A model generated the notes under the pieces. The model was not told the origin of the DNA. It worked only from the letters and a program-made list of their open reading frames with translations, and ran no database searches. This document shows, one piece after another, positions 23,931 to 36,429 of a DNA stretch of 64,000 bases. A program made the translations under genes and the position numbers. Positions within the stretch are counted from its first letter, which is position 1. The number at the start of each line of letters is the position of its first letter. The stretch is from Phlebiopsis flavidoalba (lineage: Eukaryota > Basidiomycota > Agaricomycetes > Polyporales > Phanerochaetaceae), in the NCBI GenBank assembly GCA_035772785.1, contig JAOCPU010000026.1, positions 310,001 to 374,000 on the forward strand. The letters are read 5' to 3'.

Positions 23931-24990
23931 TGTCTGTCCACCTACGGATACCCACGTTGTGTCTACCCGACCCCTTTACCTCTGGCCATACTTCCAGCAG
24001 GCCGGTCGTGACTACTCCTCTCATCCCGCCTCAGACCCAGCTCCCGACCCCCATCGCCAAACGCGGGAGCAGGAAGCACGTCGAGTGCCCACTTTGAGGA
24101 TGATGACGAGGTCTACCGCATGGTCGGCTTCGGCCACCTTCATGGGCACGCAGGTATGGCCGGAACGGCACCACCCCCCAAACCCCGCACCATTTCCTCT
24201 CCTCCTTTCGTCTACACCCAACTACCCACCCGTGATGCCATGGCGCCCCCTGCGCCCAAGCATCACCGCCGGTACTCTGACGGCGTCCAGCCGCAGCCTA
24301 GCGTGGATCCAAGTCCCGACCTGGGTGCCCGTTGCTTGTATGTACCCGCAGAGCACCCCCGCAGCCCCAGCCGCAGCTGAACTCACGCTGGCTGAACGCA
24401 GAGGCGGGGGAACCAGCCGGCGATCCTGTTAGACCTCTCCTTCCACACGTAACGAGCCGCGCAAGAGCACAGCCCACAAACCCGTCCGGGTGGCCCTCTC
24501 ATGCGGGGACGATCTCTTTCGCAGACGGAAACCACATACCGGGTAAAATATGTGACGCGCATGGTGAATCACATGCGACGAGCTCCCGGGGTGGGAGACG
24601 TCGTGCTCGAGCCGCACCGCGAGCCCAACCAGCTCGGGGCTACAATCTCGCGGTCCCAGCCCCGCCCCCGCCGCGAACGCGCCGATCACGGTCAACGACG
24701 TCCTGCTTGTGAGCGATACCACCGCAAGCTGCAGCGTCAAATCACCCATTCCGACTGGGTCAAGTTTGTCCAATCCAATGGACAGAGCTACGGCGGTACG
24801 CGTTCGCGCAGCGACGTACACCCGCCGCTGTCGCACGTTCCGACGACGCGCGCGTTTGAGGAGAGTCAAGGCGTCAAGAGGGTGGATTACCTTGGAGGAC
24901 AAGTACATGTTCAAGGGCCTGGCCCGACACCGTGCGGAGCCAGGCTTTGAGCATCTCAGGCTGATTGTCAGGAGGAAAGTTTTTTTTTTT
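23931..24990 (+). CDS. DUF6699-domain protein, basidiomycete-type hypothetical
   Basis: The function is unknown. The N-terminal half is Pro/Thr-rich (MSVHLRIPTLCL, then TPLIPPQTQLPTP, PKPRTISSPPF and HHRRYSDGVQPQ) and looks disordered. The C-terminal half, pieced from three frames, follows the DUF6699 plan: EPATNPP, a short hydrophobic strand, PITVNDVL-like text, KLQRQITHSDWVKF, AFEESQGVKRVDYL and EDKYMFKGLARHR with EPGFEHLRLIV. The 'GVKRVDYL....F.GL' block is the most recognisable part. Such proteins are numerous in mushroom-forming fungi and uncharacterised. Frame slips separate the blocks. A run of 16 T at 24980-24995 sits at the predicted end, so the true stop is uncertain. Confidence 0.7.
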
Positions 24991-24995
24991 TTTTT

Positions 24996-26030
24996 CTTAA
25001 AGGAGTTTATCTGCCTTTTGATGACGAGTGACTCGGGGGTTTCGATCGTCTTCGTACTTTACGACAATTTCTAACGAAACATTCACGGACCCCCCACCCC
25101 GTATAGTCGAGGCCTCAAGGCCTCATTTTTGGTACCTTTGTCACGACTACTTAACCTCATACTTTCAGCGAGTTCTCCCCCATATACCTCTACCACTCTT
25201 GCATAGTCCCACTTACTATTTCTTCCTTTGATGTTACGTCTTTGTACTCCCTGGGTAACTTAACTTTAACTTGCACTTCCTTTCCTCAGTTAGTATAGTA
25301 GGTTTCTCTGTAGATAGCACGTGCCTGGAAAAAATAAAGCAGAAAAAATTGTACAATGATATACCGTCAGTCCCACTCGAAGTGATGACAGACAGGCTCA
25401 GACCTCGCTACCCTGACAATTGTATCTGGGCCCCTGGTACCCGCCCCACTTCATTTTGTATTCGTATACTCTCCCGATGTGCCTAATTCTTGCACTCACT
25501 TGACATGCTGTGTAATGCCATTACCACGTCGCGTAACATTAATATAAAGCTTGTCCTATGACTGAAGAACAGGCATGTCTTGCTCGGCCAGCACGGCATA
25601 AGCCGGCAGGTGACACGGGCATTGCTCATAACTGCCGGAACAGACGGTTCGTTCGTCGCAAGCTTCAGGCTCTCCAGGCCGCCGCATGCGTGGAAACCGA
25701 AAACAGGACGTCTTGCAAGGGAGGACCATTATGTGGGACGGTTGCTGCGTCGTTTTGCGGGCAATTGAAGGCATTCTCTTATACTGATGCTTTCCATGGG
25801 GGCAGGGTCATAGTTCGGTGTGCGGGCCTCCGCCAGGTGTGTCTTCGAGAATCTAGAGTACGAGCCATTTCCAGAAATCAGAAGGAAAGGTGCCGCGGGC
25901 ACCGTGGTTCGAAAAACGAACGTCCGCGAGGAACACAATGTGGTGCTAGCGTTGGGGCACGACAGCAAAGATGGAACCTGCGGGAAAGGTCTACAAGGCG
26001 CATAAGTTCAGCGCAGGAGCGCAAATGAGT
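24996..26030. other. Unassigned region; AT-rich then coding-like on plus strand
   Basis: 25.0-25.5 kb is AT- and pyrimidine-rich without a supportable gene. At 25.82-26.06 kb a plus-strand run reads VFENLEYEPFPEIRRKG, VREEHNVVLALGHDSKDGT and, after a slip, KVYKAHKFSAGAQMSVNMQA. It looks like genuine protein, but I do not recognise it. Confidence 0.3.
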
Positions 26031-26039
26031 GTGAACATG

Positions 26040-27216
26040 CAGGCACTCCAACGCTATATTGAAGGCATTTTTTTCGAGTTCCTAGCCCAAGATTGCTTCA
26101 GGGGAGGCCCCAGTGTGTAGTGAGCTTTTGCAAGGTATCCGTTTCCTCGCCATGGCAGGTAGGTGACATACAAGCGACTGCCGAGAGCTGGAATCCTCTC
26201 TTGTGCGGCAGTGTCCAGGAGATTCAAAATGGCGTCAAAGATCATGGCATCCTCGTATGGTGAGACGAGGTCAAGGAGTCGAAGCGCGTTGTGCGAAAGG
26301 ACTCTGACTCATGTAAAGAGTCCAACTCCTCTGTGTCGAATGGCAGTTTGTGTAAAACGATTCCATCGCCGAACAAGATTGAGTGAGGTTGAAATGAGTC
26401 CATGGAGAGGGCGTAATGTGACTGTGGGCATTTATCTACGCGTCCATCGTGACCATCTCGTAGAGTGAGAAGCGTACGAGGGTTTCACTTGATTTCGCGT
26501 ACGCCTTCCATGTCATCGTCAGGCAGATCGAGAAAGAAAAAAGTGGGAGAGATGTGCAATTGCTGGAAGACATTTGAAGTGATTGAGGGTGTTGAGAAAG
26601 TCTAGAATGTTGAGCGACCAAGTAATCGTGGCCATCATCGGTCAATCCAGCACAACAACATCGCAATCGAAGTGAGCGAAACCGCGCTCGCGGGAGGGAT
26701 AGACGCAAGCAGTCTCTGTGCGAATGATCCACAAACTGGTCCATTGTGCGTGTATCCGGATACAATTCTTGTGGCCCCACGGAATAAGCAACTGGGACTA
26801 GCTCAAAGAGGTTTTCGTTCGACTTACTTGGATCGCAAAAATTCTACATCCAAGTCATGAGTACTGGTGGCCCGCACTGGGCTATACCCCTGCCATTGTA
26901 CGCTCCGAGACGCTAGAGCGCACACGACGCAATTGTTTTCTTCGGGCTGCTTCACTATTTCAGAGCGTTTTTTTGCATCGCTGTCTAGCCTGAGGGGGTG
27001 ATGCAGCCAAAGCCACGATTTCATCCAACACCTCTGGGGCGGAATCGCTCGACGAGGCATGCTAGAAATGAGCAGTAGGAGTCGGGGGTTTCGAAACATG
27101 TAGCAGTAAAGAGCACTGATGGGCTCAGGCGTTGCGTGCTGACTAAGATCACATGCTGTACGACGAGTGGCGGGCTGACACGGAAATTCTTGGACGCGCA
27201 CGAAGTGCTTTACCAC
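26040..27216 (-). CDS. Unrecognised helical protein, partial reconstruction
   Basis: Minus-strand blocks join into plausible protein: SILFGDGIVLHKLPFDTEEL and DSLHESE (about 26.3 kb), ALRLLDLVSPYEDAMIFDAI followed by LNLLDTAAQERIPALGSRLY (about 26.27-26.15 kb), then VTYLPWRGNGYLAKA. Further upstream are less certain frames up to about 27.2 kb. The repeated Leu/Ala-rich helices suggest an alpha-solenoid such as an armadillo-like fold, but no family could be named. At least two frame slips are present. Boundaries are approximate. Confidence 0.35.
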
Positions 27217-28556
27217 TCACTACAACGAGCGGTCCTACCACTCCGAGACCCCCAACACCGCTAACAATCTCATTTTCCGCTCCTCCCGGCCTCTCACAAA
27301 CCATCCGCTCCTCACTGCCGAACTCAATCCCGATGCTCTCCCCAATCGCTCGACACGAACCAAGCACCGACGCCCTTACTACCGGCCGCCGACTTCCGCG
27401 CTTCGGGGCATCCCCCTCGCGCTATCCCCCACCACACCGCACTGACCTCGCCGCGCAGGCACACATACGCGTGCGACGGCGTCCTGCACCCGTCAGGACC
27501 CCGCTGCGCGTATCGCGCGGGAACACATCTAGCGCGGCGTGCGGCGCGTACCTCCTCGAACGGGGTCCCGGGAAGCGTTGTCGCTGTCGTGCGCTGTGCG
27601 TATCGCGCGGAAGGCTGACGGTGGCGAGGGGGTGTGATGTGCGCGCTGGCTGAGGCGGTGGAGAACGTGTGGGGGTTTGTGGGGGTGGTCGGGAGGACGT
27701 GCCCACCGCGTAGTAGGAAGGAGGTGGCGGACCGAGTAAGGGTGTCTCCAGCTGCTAGGTCCTGATCGCGAGGGTTAGGAGTCCCTTCAAGGGTATCGCT
27801 CCGTGTACACTCTGCGTCGCGCATCATGCTACGGGTACCACCTTTCGTAAGTCCTCGGGGTCGCCTCCCCCCGCGTCCGACTGCAGCAGGCCAACATACT
27901 GTGCACACGTCCAACGGCCGCCTTGCTGCGCCCCCTCGAAGATCTGCTCGTACCCTCATGCAAAGCTGCGGTACCACCCTGCATCCCAAAGCTGTGCTGC
28001 ATTCTCTTCCTCCAAACAGTTGTCTGAGTCCTCTTTCAAGGAATGCTCCCAATTCCTCCTATTGACATATGTAGTTAGGCAACGCCACGGCCAGGACCAC
28101 GGTCCTGCTCTCGGGGCCCGCACAGAGCGTACTTGATGCTTCGTGCTATAAAGTCTCGCTCCCAAGAAGCAGGAGTCGGGTCTTCAAGACATTCTCGCCA
28201 AAAACCGAACGAGTCTGTTACGAGGCGGAACATGGAGAATGACAACTGGGCGCTAGCCTTAAGGAATGGCGGGAATGTCTTAGAGTGGTGCTGTAGCTCG
28301 CTCTGAGTATGAACACTTGGTCGATATCAACACAAGGCAGGGCGAGATACATGTGACTATATGCGTGAGGAGATACTGTACGTATGCGTGCTATCATTAT
28401 GCTGTCCAACCATTCCGTGATGATGAGATATCTATACAGAAGAAACACAGTCAATCCAAGAATAAAAAAACGAACGTCATAGTCCATCCACACTTCATTC
28501 GAGCACCGCTAAATTAGAAGTAAACAACAACCGACATATGCTTATCACACCGGGCC
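27217..28556. other. Unassigned region
   Basis: A GC-rich stretch (27.2-27.7 kb) has Pro/Arg-rich frames on both strands, which is typical of compositional open frames and is not convincing. On the minus strand at 28.2-27.95 kb, CLEDPTPASWERDFIARSIK with YALCGPREQD, and TYVNRRNWEHSLKEDSDNCL, look like real protein, but I do not recognise them. 28.28-28.55 kb is AT-rich and appears intergenic. Confidence 0.3.
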
Positions 28557-30081
28557 TCACTCCTTGTCAGACGCTATCTGGCGAAGGCATGGTCTTGTCC
28601 TGCTCCTGTTCCCGCAGCGTTCCACTCGAGGTCCGCCTGTTGTTCCTCCTCGGGCTTCGGGTCCCGGGCTGAACGTGCCACGCCATTGGGGATGAAAACG
28701 ACCAGGCCAGAAGGGGATATACGCGAGGAGCGCGATGAGGTAGCGGCACAAAGTCGAGCACGAAGAAGTAGACTTCGGAATCCGAGTGAGGAACCGTCGA
28801 AGCCTCTCGAGGAGCTCGATAGTAACGGAAACGGAACGGACCTGATATACAAGAGTTTGTTAGGAGAAGCGAAAAGCAGGAGTTAGGGGGGGAAGACGTA
28901 CATAGAGGACGCCGATGCCAGCTGACGAGCATCGCCCCCCGCGAGCGCACGCCAGGTCGTTGTACCACTTCAAGTTTGCGGTTCCATTCGTTTTCCCGCA
29001 CCCAGACCAGTTAGTCGGGCTCTGTACTTGTGCATGCGGTAGAGGAAGCGGAGGTAGACGCAGGTGAAGAAGAAGAAAGAGGCGAGCTGCAAGGCCACTC
29101 CCGCGAGGAAAACCTGTCGACGCTGGTTAGCAACTCGAGTTCGATACGGAGGGTTGGTGCGGCGTACTCGTGATCCTGTTTGGGCCTTTACTGCGTTTCA
29201 TGTGCGGATGCAGATATCGACCCCTCCTGCAGCCTAGGAATCATTCAGTGCGCTATTCATCCAAGACAATCAAACACGTCCTTCGTACCTGGGTCAAGAA
29301 CGTGAACTACATCTGATAGGACGAACACCAGGGTGATCCGGTGATGGAGGAATCAACACTGGCGGTGTCCGTTCAGCCAGCGTGCCATCCGTCCGAGAAG
29401 CCCACGTATTCTGCAGCGATGAATCCACATGGAGAGAGGGTGACGAAAAGATAGTAGAGGATGTAAAGAGTGCTGCTTGTTATCTGGGTTCTTGTGCATC
29501 CGAAGCGGAACGCTATACCTAGTGCGTAGGCTGTGGCGGCAGCAGTCATCCCCTCGTGAAGCCAGTGGAGTGTTATGGTACGCACTGTTATTCCGCTATG
29601 ACCATTGCCCGAAGCATGAACTTCCCTCCTATCCTCCATGTGAAGAATGTTTGTGGGAGGGCGATGGCGAGCACGAGGGCTATAGAAATGTGTTAGCATC
29701 ACGGTAATCATGTCGACGGTCTCCTGGGAAGAGCATCATGCCGAGCGGATTGCCAGCAGATCGGGTCCCAACTCCTGATACAGGGTGGTCTTGCCCATTC
29801 AAGGACACTCGTCCAACTCATACATGAATTTGCCCGTGCTTCTAGTGGATTCCGTCTCGGGAGCGGCAGAAGACAGGGTACTCACCGACTGCTCATGGCC
29901 GTGAGGCCGTTGTTCGCAATGTAGTGGAGGGGCGTTGAAGGGGTCATCTTGGGGTCGGCAAAGGGGTCGATAGTGAATCCCTCAGGGATGCCTCCTCGCC
30001 GCGGCGAATGCTACGAGAGCAGAGAGCACGACGAGCGCGCGCTGAGGCCATTGATGCGCCGTTTCCGAGTCCGTGCGTCAT
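28557..30081 (-). CDS. RTA1-like (lipid-translocating exporter family) membrane protein
   Basis: This is a fungal seven-helix membrane protein of the RTA1/RTM1 type; relatives are linked to resistance to 7-aminocholesterol and to lipid translocation. Blocks in order are a leader with HPEGFTIDPFADPK and LHYIANNGLTAM, then HWLHEGMTAAATAYALGIAF, SLYILYYLFVTLSPCGFIAA with EYV.LGRMARWL, a helix near 29.3 kb (ITLVF-like, with LSDVV), LASFFFFTCVYLRFLYRMH (about 29.05 kb), RSVF...ELLEGFDGS and a final helix LIALLAYIPFWPGRF. The tail is charged (PKPEEEQQADLEW). 'SPCGFIAAEYV.LGR' and the 'EGFDG' loop are the family hallmarks. Introns and frame slips alternate. The start is chosen at the ATG 30081-30079 and is tentative. 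Confidence 0.85.
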
Positions 30082-30459
30082 GCTCGGCTATGGGAGACTT
30101 CGAGCCAGAAAGAAGGAGGGGGAATCAAATAGGAAGAATGGGAGATGGTGGTTCAGGACATGAGGGCCGGGGGGAGGGAGAGACTATAAAGGGTAGAGTG
30201 GGCAGTACTGGGGCTGATTGAGGTGCCCAGGATGGTGTGGATGCTTGTGGATGTCCCGCAGACGCTTTTGCGTCGGATCCGATCGCGGTCAGACACGATG
30301 ACTAAAACGAGTGCGACACTCGCTGGCAGACAAATACCGGCATTGACGGGGAGGCATCCGAGCCAATTGAACATGATCTATGTGGGTGAATAAACGTTTT
30401 GTGCAGCACAGGATACAAAACGAGAAACGGAATGGTCAATATTATTAGTGGACCCTAAT

Positions 30460-33213
30460 ATGTGTTGGGGGTCCCGCATTTGCATCAATCGATCAAAGGA
30501 CCGCTGACACCCGGTGAAGCGGTTGGCCAACGATCGCGTTCGCTTCTGTTCAACTTGAACATATTCGTGGCCACAGAATCTGCAAGCTCTGCGGTCATCT
30601 TTTGCAATTTTCAAGCGATGGAGATGCTAGATGTTAAACCTAACATTAATTTTCACGAAGTCGGTCGAGAAATTGCTGAAGATATTAGCTCAGGATTCCC
30701 AGGAATTTGCACGAGTGGTTGAACAATGTACGCTTACTCTTTGAATGCTCAATGTCCAGCTGAATGATTTTCATACTAATATTGTATGACCTTACTATCT
30801 AAAGGCGAGCAGAATACAGAAGCAGAAACTAACGTTGTGATTACCTGCATCAGCTTGCCATGGCACGGACTCCACCCAGCCAACCGGACTTGAGCTTGGC
30901 ATGCACCGGCCTCCTCTTCTCGCATTGTGGCTCAAATAAGCGAATAGTAGTGCACGCCAGTTTCGATCGCCGCGATTAAATGGAATGACCCAGACTCTCT
31001 GGACAAAGCGGTCCAGTTTGCCTGCGAACAAAGGGAGCATATCGCTCATTCGCGCACAATGGTGGTCCTCGCCATACGCAAATTCGGTCTTGCACCAGTA
31101 CAGACTGCGTACGTCTATATATGTATTATCTAATCGACCTGACCTGACTAAACTTGGTACCAGGCTCCAGGAAATCCTGGCCTTACCGTGAGGCTCTCAT
31201 TAGGCCCTTGATTGCCCTTTTTGACCAGGTGCTCGCAATCAAGGAAAATCAAGGGCCAGGTTACATACCTGCTTCTGCCGCTGAGTAGAGTGGATTGAAC
31301 AACGCCGCCAAGGCCTTTGCGACACCATTGGACGGTCTGCGAAGGACAGCTATGACAAGCTGATCCATAAGTGTCTCGCGAAGGGAGGAATCGCATATAT
31401 GTGCGAGGATTACGTGAGTATCTCGCCATGCTATTTATCGCCGGCACGTGTTAACAACTATGTATAGGATTCTACCTCTTTGCATCGACGCATCTGCAAA
31501 ACTCGTTCTTGTGCGAGCTTGCGTTTCGCGTACATAAGGACGAGGCGCTCGTCGAGTCGTCCTACCAAACGCACGGTCATCACCAGAGCTGCTCAAGGCC
31601 GCATTGTCCAAAACCGACGTTTTCAGCGAGGCGAAGAACGAGGAGGGCATGATCCCATACAGGCCCCCTGTTAGGGCTGTGCGTCGACACTGGCTGCGAC
31701 GAAGTCGGGGCCTTGGCGGTTGAGGCATTCTGCGACGCAAGCAGACTTACTTCCTCCACTGATCGCTATGAGTGGACGAAAAATGCCGTTTCACTTCTTT
31801 CCGTGCTTGCAGTTAAGCTGGAGTCAGCTGCCAGCGACACCGCCTTCTTCGACACGCTTCATTCGTGCATGCATAACAGCTATCTAATCTGCCTGACCAC
31901 TCAGCCAGAACGGAGTTCTCTAATTCTGCCAGACTCCAGCATGCAGGTTTTTGCTTTGCTTGCCTGGCGGGATAGAAAAATTACTCTTAAGGTGAGGGTT
32001 TGCTGTTTCGTTCGTTCGTTCGTTGCCAAAGCAGCGATTCATCCATTCATGAGAACAGTTTGTCATCTAAAAGCAACGAAATCAGTACTGGGACGTTTAT
32101 CAACGATTGTCAAGTCCATTCAGCCAGCCAGATCTCCGACGAATATTTGAAGATCCTCTCTTGGCAGAACAACTCAAGTCCATCGCGCATCATTTTGCGG
32201 AGAACGTGGTAATCAATGACTCCTTCGAGGGCTTCATTGAGTGTATCCACCCTTTCATTGATCCAGAGCTTTCAGATTGTGCATCTCTCCAACTCGTATT
32301 CGATAGGATCGTGTCGCACTTTTGCCAAAGTCCCCTCCACTGGGCCTACGACGCTCAACGGTCCACTGGTACCCGGGGATATCTACCGAAAGGTTCGACT
32401 GGAAAGCGTCATGTTCTTCTTGAAAAAGTTCAGGATGCTTTTCGAGGATGACGAGGGCTTCGGAAACTTGCTGGGCTCGCAAGATGTGTACCGTCGTCAA
32501 GTTGTGGATCGAGGCTGACCGCGAAGACGAAGACCCGACTGCGGCCCTAACGACGACCTGCATCGGAACTCTCGAGCGCATGAAGGCTAAATGGCAGACC
32601 GACGATGGCTGTACATGTGCCATCTGCAGAAGAATTCACGAGTTTCTGACCGACCACATTTGGCACGCTGTCATGAAAATTGAGCGGTTGTCGAGCAAGG
32701 GGTTCGTTCAAAGCACCACCGTCGGGCACGTTAGCCACATGTTGAAGAGGTTTGTCACCTCGGAGATTGCGACTTGGACATTCGAGCCTTGTCCGGGACA
32801 GGAATCGGACTTCCAGGACCTATGGGTGAGTGATGCATCCCTTTCTCGTGGGAAGCGATCCGTCGTGCACACTGTATACAACTATGCTCATTCACGTGCA
32901 TTAGATATACAAAACCCCCCACCAAACCTTTCGACCCTCACATACGCCTAAGTACAAGGCCTTCGTACAAAAACTAATAAGCGATGCCGCTGGTGAAGAC
33001 GAGACCGACCGCGCGCGCGAATTCTGGCTACCCGGATACGAAGAGATACGGCTATGGCTGAATAGGCAGCCTGAGCATCAGCCGAGCCTCCAGCTGCCAA
33101 GTCAAGCTCCTGGACAGAAGAGAGCGGCGGAGGATGACAGTTTGCCTCAAGAAGGAGGCTAAGGATAAAAACGACTTCTCAAGAAGCGAAAGAGCGATGG
33201 TGTAGCGTCTTAA
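30460..33213 (+). CDS. Unrecognised large protein, family copy B (tandem)
   Basis: This gene belongs to the same family as the 1.3-6.0 kb gene and the following gene. Shared blocks are an early VRREIAEDISSGFP-like helix (30.66 kb), SYDKLIHKCLAKGGIAYM (about 31.35 kb), AVEAFCDASRLTSSTDRYEW with TKNAVSLLSVLAVKLESAAS (about 31.71-31.83 kb), TTCIGTLERMKAKWQTDDGC with TCAICRRIHEFLTDHIWHAV (about 32.55-32.67 kb), VTSEIATWTFEPCPG, GYEEIRLWL and a basic tail LLKKRKSDGVAS ending at 33211-33213. The CTCAIC pair could bind metal, but no matching His/Cys set is evident. The protein is helical with a nuclear-localisation-like tail; its function is unknown. Several slips and introns are present, and the start is uncertain. 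Confidence 0.6.
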
Positions 33214-33517
33214 GCTTGAAAGAGTTGGCGATAGCGTGACCCGGGTTGAAACCTACGCCCCAGACTCGGCTGAGATGGCACTGTGTTTTGTACTTCTCGC
33301 CTCTTACCATCTTGATTTTATCTCTGTGTGTGTTTAATTCCAGCCCGTAAAACCTCTATATGTATGCCAAGCAATCAGAACAACGACACACATAACATTA
33401 CACTTACCAAACCTCTGATCGCACGGCCCGGACGGTAAAGAGTGCTGTGCGGGTCCCGCTCAGGCTGTTCGATCACTAGATCAAAAGGACCGCTGCCACC
33501 TTGCAAAATTGCGTAAT

Positions 33518-36143
33518 ATGGTCTCCATCCCTCGAGACTTTCATGTCACAAAACTGAACTTGCTACTACTGCAGATGGAGGCGGCAGACATCAAGCCAGC
33601 CGTTTCCGGTATAGACGTTCAAGATGGGAACGACGATTTCCAGCCGAGAATCCTCGAAGAACTAGCCCAAGACGCCCAAGAATTCTCGCGGGTAGTTGAG
33701 CAGTGTACGTCTACTCTGTTCGTTTATTTTCAACGCATATTCCTTATAATCGCATCCTTGGTAAAGGCAAACAACAGGCCACGGTTCACACACCGATGTC
33801 ACCGACGCGTGTGTGTCACTCTATAACGACACACAATCCGCTCAGCCGACCGAGCTCGAGCTTGCCCTGACACGCCTTCTCCTATCCCAATGCGGCTCAA
33901 AGAAGCAAATCGTCATCCACCGCCGTGACCATTGCTTCGATAAAGTGGAACAACGTAGATCTGTGGTCAAAAACGCTCCAGTTTTGTTGTGAGCAAGGTA
34001 CTGTGTCCCTCGTCAGGGCCCAGTGGGTAGCCCTAGCCGTCCAGAGGTTTGGATTTGGGCAGGTACAGCCTATGTAGGGTCGCGAGACATTCGAGAGTTC
34101 CACTGAAACAATGGCTGACTATTATCATCAGACTTCAATACATGACAGCCCTTGAGACTATTGTCAGGCCTCTGCTTGGCCTTTTCGACGAAATCTCTGG
34201 GCTAAAAGGCAGTCAAGATGCTGAATACTTGCCGCGAGATGTCATCGAATGGATCTCGGCGCAGCGACAGGAGCTCTGCAACGCAATTGAGCGGACCGCA
34301 AAGGATAGCTACGATAAGCTCATCCACAAGTGTCTCGTCAAGGGGGGGATAGAGTACATGCACGAGCAGTGAGTTTAGGTGGTCTATTATGTTCCCTTGA
34401 ACCTCGGCTCATTTTATACAGCATCTTACCTGTTTTGTATTGATGCATCCACTGAAATTTTCCTGCGCAACCTCGCACTCTGCATTCACCAAGATCAGGC
34501 TCTCAGAGAGTCATCCACCAAACGTAGAGTCATCACACAGAGCTACTCAAGCCGTGACGGCCCAGAACCAGAACCGACCGTTTTTCAGCGCGAAGAAAAA
34601 TCAACAATACACGACCCCTGCACAGGTCCTCCTGCGATTATGTACCGACACAAACTGCGGACGAAGCCGGCCGGAGCCCTGGTAGTGGAGCGACTTTGCG
34701 ACGCGAGCAAATTGGGGCTTCCCCTGGTGCCCCGCCTTGATCGGATGGATTTTCTCATTACTCTCTTATCTTGGTCGGCAGATAACTTGGGTGACAGCTG
34801 CTGGGCCCCCGTCGTTTATTGAACTATTTGCCTCGAGACTAAACGATAACTATATCTCCTACCTTGTCACCCAAGTGCAGACAAATGCACAAGTCTCGAC
34901 ATCTACTCTGAAGCCTTTACTTAACGTTTTTTTTTTGCGGCTGGACCAGGCCGTTTTCTCTCGAGGTGAGGCATGGTACATTCTGGATTATTTATTGCGT
35001 CTATCACAAATGCGTCTCATCACCGAATATTTTAGTTTGTCAGTCAAGCTTGATGAGATTGATGTTGGGACGTTGTCAGTTATGCTAGGTTTCGTCATGC
35101 AACAATATCAGCAAATCTTCGAAAATCATTACATGACACAGCGGCTCAAGACCATCCTTCAATACTTCGCAGAAAAGCTTTCAATCGCCCAAGGCACCAG
35201 CCTCGAAGGTGCCATCACCTTGATTGGACCCTGTGTCGATGCTCGGCTCCCAGAAAGCACATCTCTTGTCGTTGACAAGCTTGTTAGACACTTTTTGTCC
35301 ATCTTCCCGGGGGGCCCCCCCGTACTGGTGCTTCGACGCTCTAAAGTGCCGTCAATTAAAACGGAACTCGAAAGGCGAACTCGAACGACTTATCGGTCAG
35401 CTTACCAGAACAGAACTCACAGCTCAGTCGCAAGATGGTATGGACGTCTTAGTTGGACCTGGCTTATGCGTCCGGTCATCAGGTCTGGGATCCAGGCCGA
35501 TCGCGAGGACCCAAACGTTGCACTCACAGCGGATTTTGCCCCTGTCGGACCAAGAGCGCATGATTACGAAGCTCGCAAACGGAGACAGGGTGCGGCTGCA
35601 AAATCTGCGTTACGAGATTTTTAACTTTCTTTTCTCATGCGCGATGACCGTCACGCTATCATGAAGGTCGTGCGGCTAGAGACCGAAGAAAAGCTAGGCT
35701 ATAACAACAATGTCAAGCACGTGAACCGGACTCTGGGATCGTGTCTGACCTCGGAGATTGCAACCTGGACATTTGTGCCACGTCCGGGAACCAGAGGTTA
35801 ATCTGCAGGATTTATGGGTAAGCGTTGAGGTTTACCTTGACCCGCGCCTTGCTTAGACCTCGCATAGATCTACAAATCCCATCAACTCTACAGGCCTTCG
35901 CATGATCCCCAGTTCAAACAGCGCGTAGAAGAGTTTATCACGACGGCTGCCGGTAACGACGAGGCAGACCGCGTGCGGATTTTGGGCCCTGGGTACGAAG
36001 AGGTGAAGCACTGGATGGAAGGGCCACACCTGCGCCCACAAGAGGAGCCAGCCCCTGGCGAGAAAAGGAGTGCGGAAGAGGATGAAATCAAGGAGGTCGA
36101 GCAGCCGCCGAAGAGAAGGAGGACTCGGAGAAGTGCAGCGTGA
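33518..36143 (+). CDS. Unrecognised large protein, family copy C (tandem)
   Basis: This is a tandem paralogue of copy B. It reads MVSIPRDFHVTKLNLLLLQM, ILEELAQDAQEFSRVVEQ, YMTALETIVRPLLGLFDEIS, EYLPRDVIEWISAQRQELCN, SYDKLIHKCLVKGGIEYM, then a long clean stretch 34.74-35.33 kb (LRLSQMRLITEYFSLSVKLD, MLGFVMQQYQQIFENHYM, RLKTILQYFAEKLSIAQGT). It ends with TSEIATWTFVPRPG, GPGYEEVKHWMEGP and a bipartite basic tail (PPKRRRTRRSAA), TGA at 36141-36143. The DNA upstream of the ATG (33.45-33.51 kb) also matches the region before copy B, so the first exon may lie further upstream. It is an alpha-helical solenoid by appearance. No named domain was recognised. Confidence 0.6.
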
Positions 36144-36429
36144 TTCGTTTCAGTTGAATCTTCTACGCTTCAGCCAGCTGGCGACGACTCTTCAAGCTTC
36201 AAGCTTCAAGGGTCGGCCACAGAAGAGACACCACCATACTGTGCCTTGTTGTCTCTGATCGTTATAATAGTAGTACCATATACAATGTGTCGTTCAATCT
36301 TGGTTCTATGAAGCACCTGAGAAGCGTGATGAAAGCAATTTGCAATGTACGACACCATGCTTGCCTTTCGATCAAACTAAACACTACTGTAGGAGAGGTA
36401 CTGGAGCCGGGCCAACATATACACTCCAC

